A stretch of 33,537 bases of DNA from Limimaricola soesokkakensis (GTDB lineage: Bacteria > Pseudomonadota > Alphaproteobacteria > Rhodobacterales > Rhodobacteraceae), in NCBI RefSeq assembly GCF_900172345.1, contig NZ_FWFY01000018.1, forward strand, positions 1 through 33,537. The letters are read 5' to 3'. Shown here one piece after another: positions 33,446 to 33,537 of this stretch. A program made the translations under genes and the position numbers. Position 1 is the first letter of the stretch, and each line of letters starts with the position of its first letter. A model generated the notes under the pieces. That model saw only the letters and a program-made list of their open reading frames with translations. It searched no databases and was not told the DNA's origin.

Positions 33446-33537
33446 GGTCTGGCGGTGACTTACTCTCCCACGTCTTGAGACGCAGTACCATCAGCGCGAC
33501 GGCACTTAACGGCCGAGTTCGGAATGGGATCGGGTGT
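33446..33537 (-). rRNA. rrf: 5S ribosomal RNA (5' part outside window)
   Basis: The reverse complement reads ACACCCGATCCCATTCCGAA, then GTTAAGTGCCGTCGCGCTGA and GGGAGAGTAAGTCACCGCCA, the alphaproteobacterial 5S sequence from its first third to the 3' end near 33446. About 92 of roughly 115-120 bases are visible. 23S and 16S should lie beyond the right edge. Confidence 0.93.

Overview
The window looks like chromosomal DNA of a high-GC alphaproteobacterium, most likely a member of the Rhodobacteraceae (Roseobacter group). This rests on the rRNA-operon tail (5S rRNA followed by initiator tRNA-fMet) at the right edge, the codon style, and the gene families. The exact genus cannot be read from the sequence.

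Region 1 (1-12723) is the most unusual part: an apparent trans-envelope electron-transfer locus. It holds the 3' end of a multiheme c-type cytochrome built from near-identical 46-residue diheme repeats, and a secreted protein combining TPR, an acidic linker and a predicted outer-membrane beta-barrel. On the minus strand lies a tightly overlapping operon, ccmF-ccmG-ccmH-ccmI-flavoprotein/ferredoxin-Sel1/ankyrin protein. Divergent from ccmF are a five-helix cytochrome b-like protein and an 18-heme cytochrome made of five triheme repeats. Together they contain every element of a route from a low-potential donor through the inner membrane, periplasm and outer membrane, plus a private heme-ligation module. 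I recognise no named system with exactly this composition.

Region 2 (12962-24147) is a metabolic island. A plus-strand operon encodes a 7Fe ferredoxin, a DapA-family lyase/dehydratase and an alpha-ketoglutaric-semialdehyde-type dehydrogenase, and ends at a strong intrinsic terminator. Convergent to it is an eight-gene minus-strand operon: a Tat-exported NitT/TauT-type binding protein, ABC ATPase, permease, FAD oxidoreductase, CaiB-type CoA transferase, crotonase-fold enzyme, LysR regulator and amidohydrolase. It looks like uptake and CoA-dependent catabolism of a small organic compound whose identity cannot be read here.

Region 3 (24148-31502) holds a 1120-residue cadherin-like/RTX type I secretion substrate, a transposase remnant, an HlyD-family adaptor and the C-terminal part of a type I secretion ABC transporter. 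The transporter has lost its membrane domain at the edge of an insertion sequence.

Region 4 (31503-33537) is a complete IS3-family element with recognisable inverted repeats but no target duplication. It is followed by a 5'-truncated serine recombinase fragment whose 3' end runs into tRNA-fMet, and then by part of 5S rRNA. The different truncated genes on the two sides of the IS indicate a deletion or rearrangement at an island integrated beside the rRNA operon.
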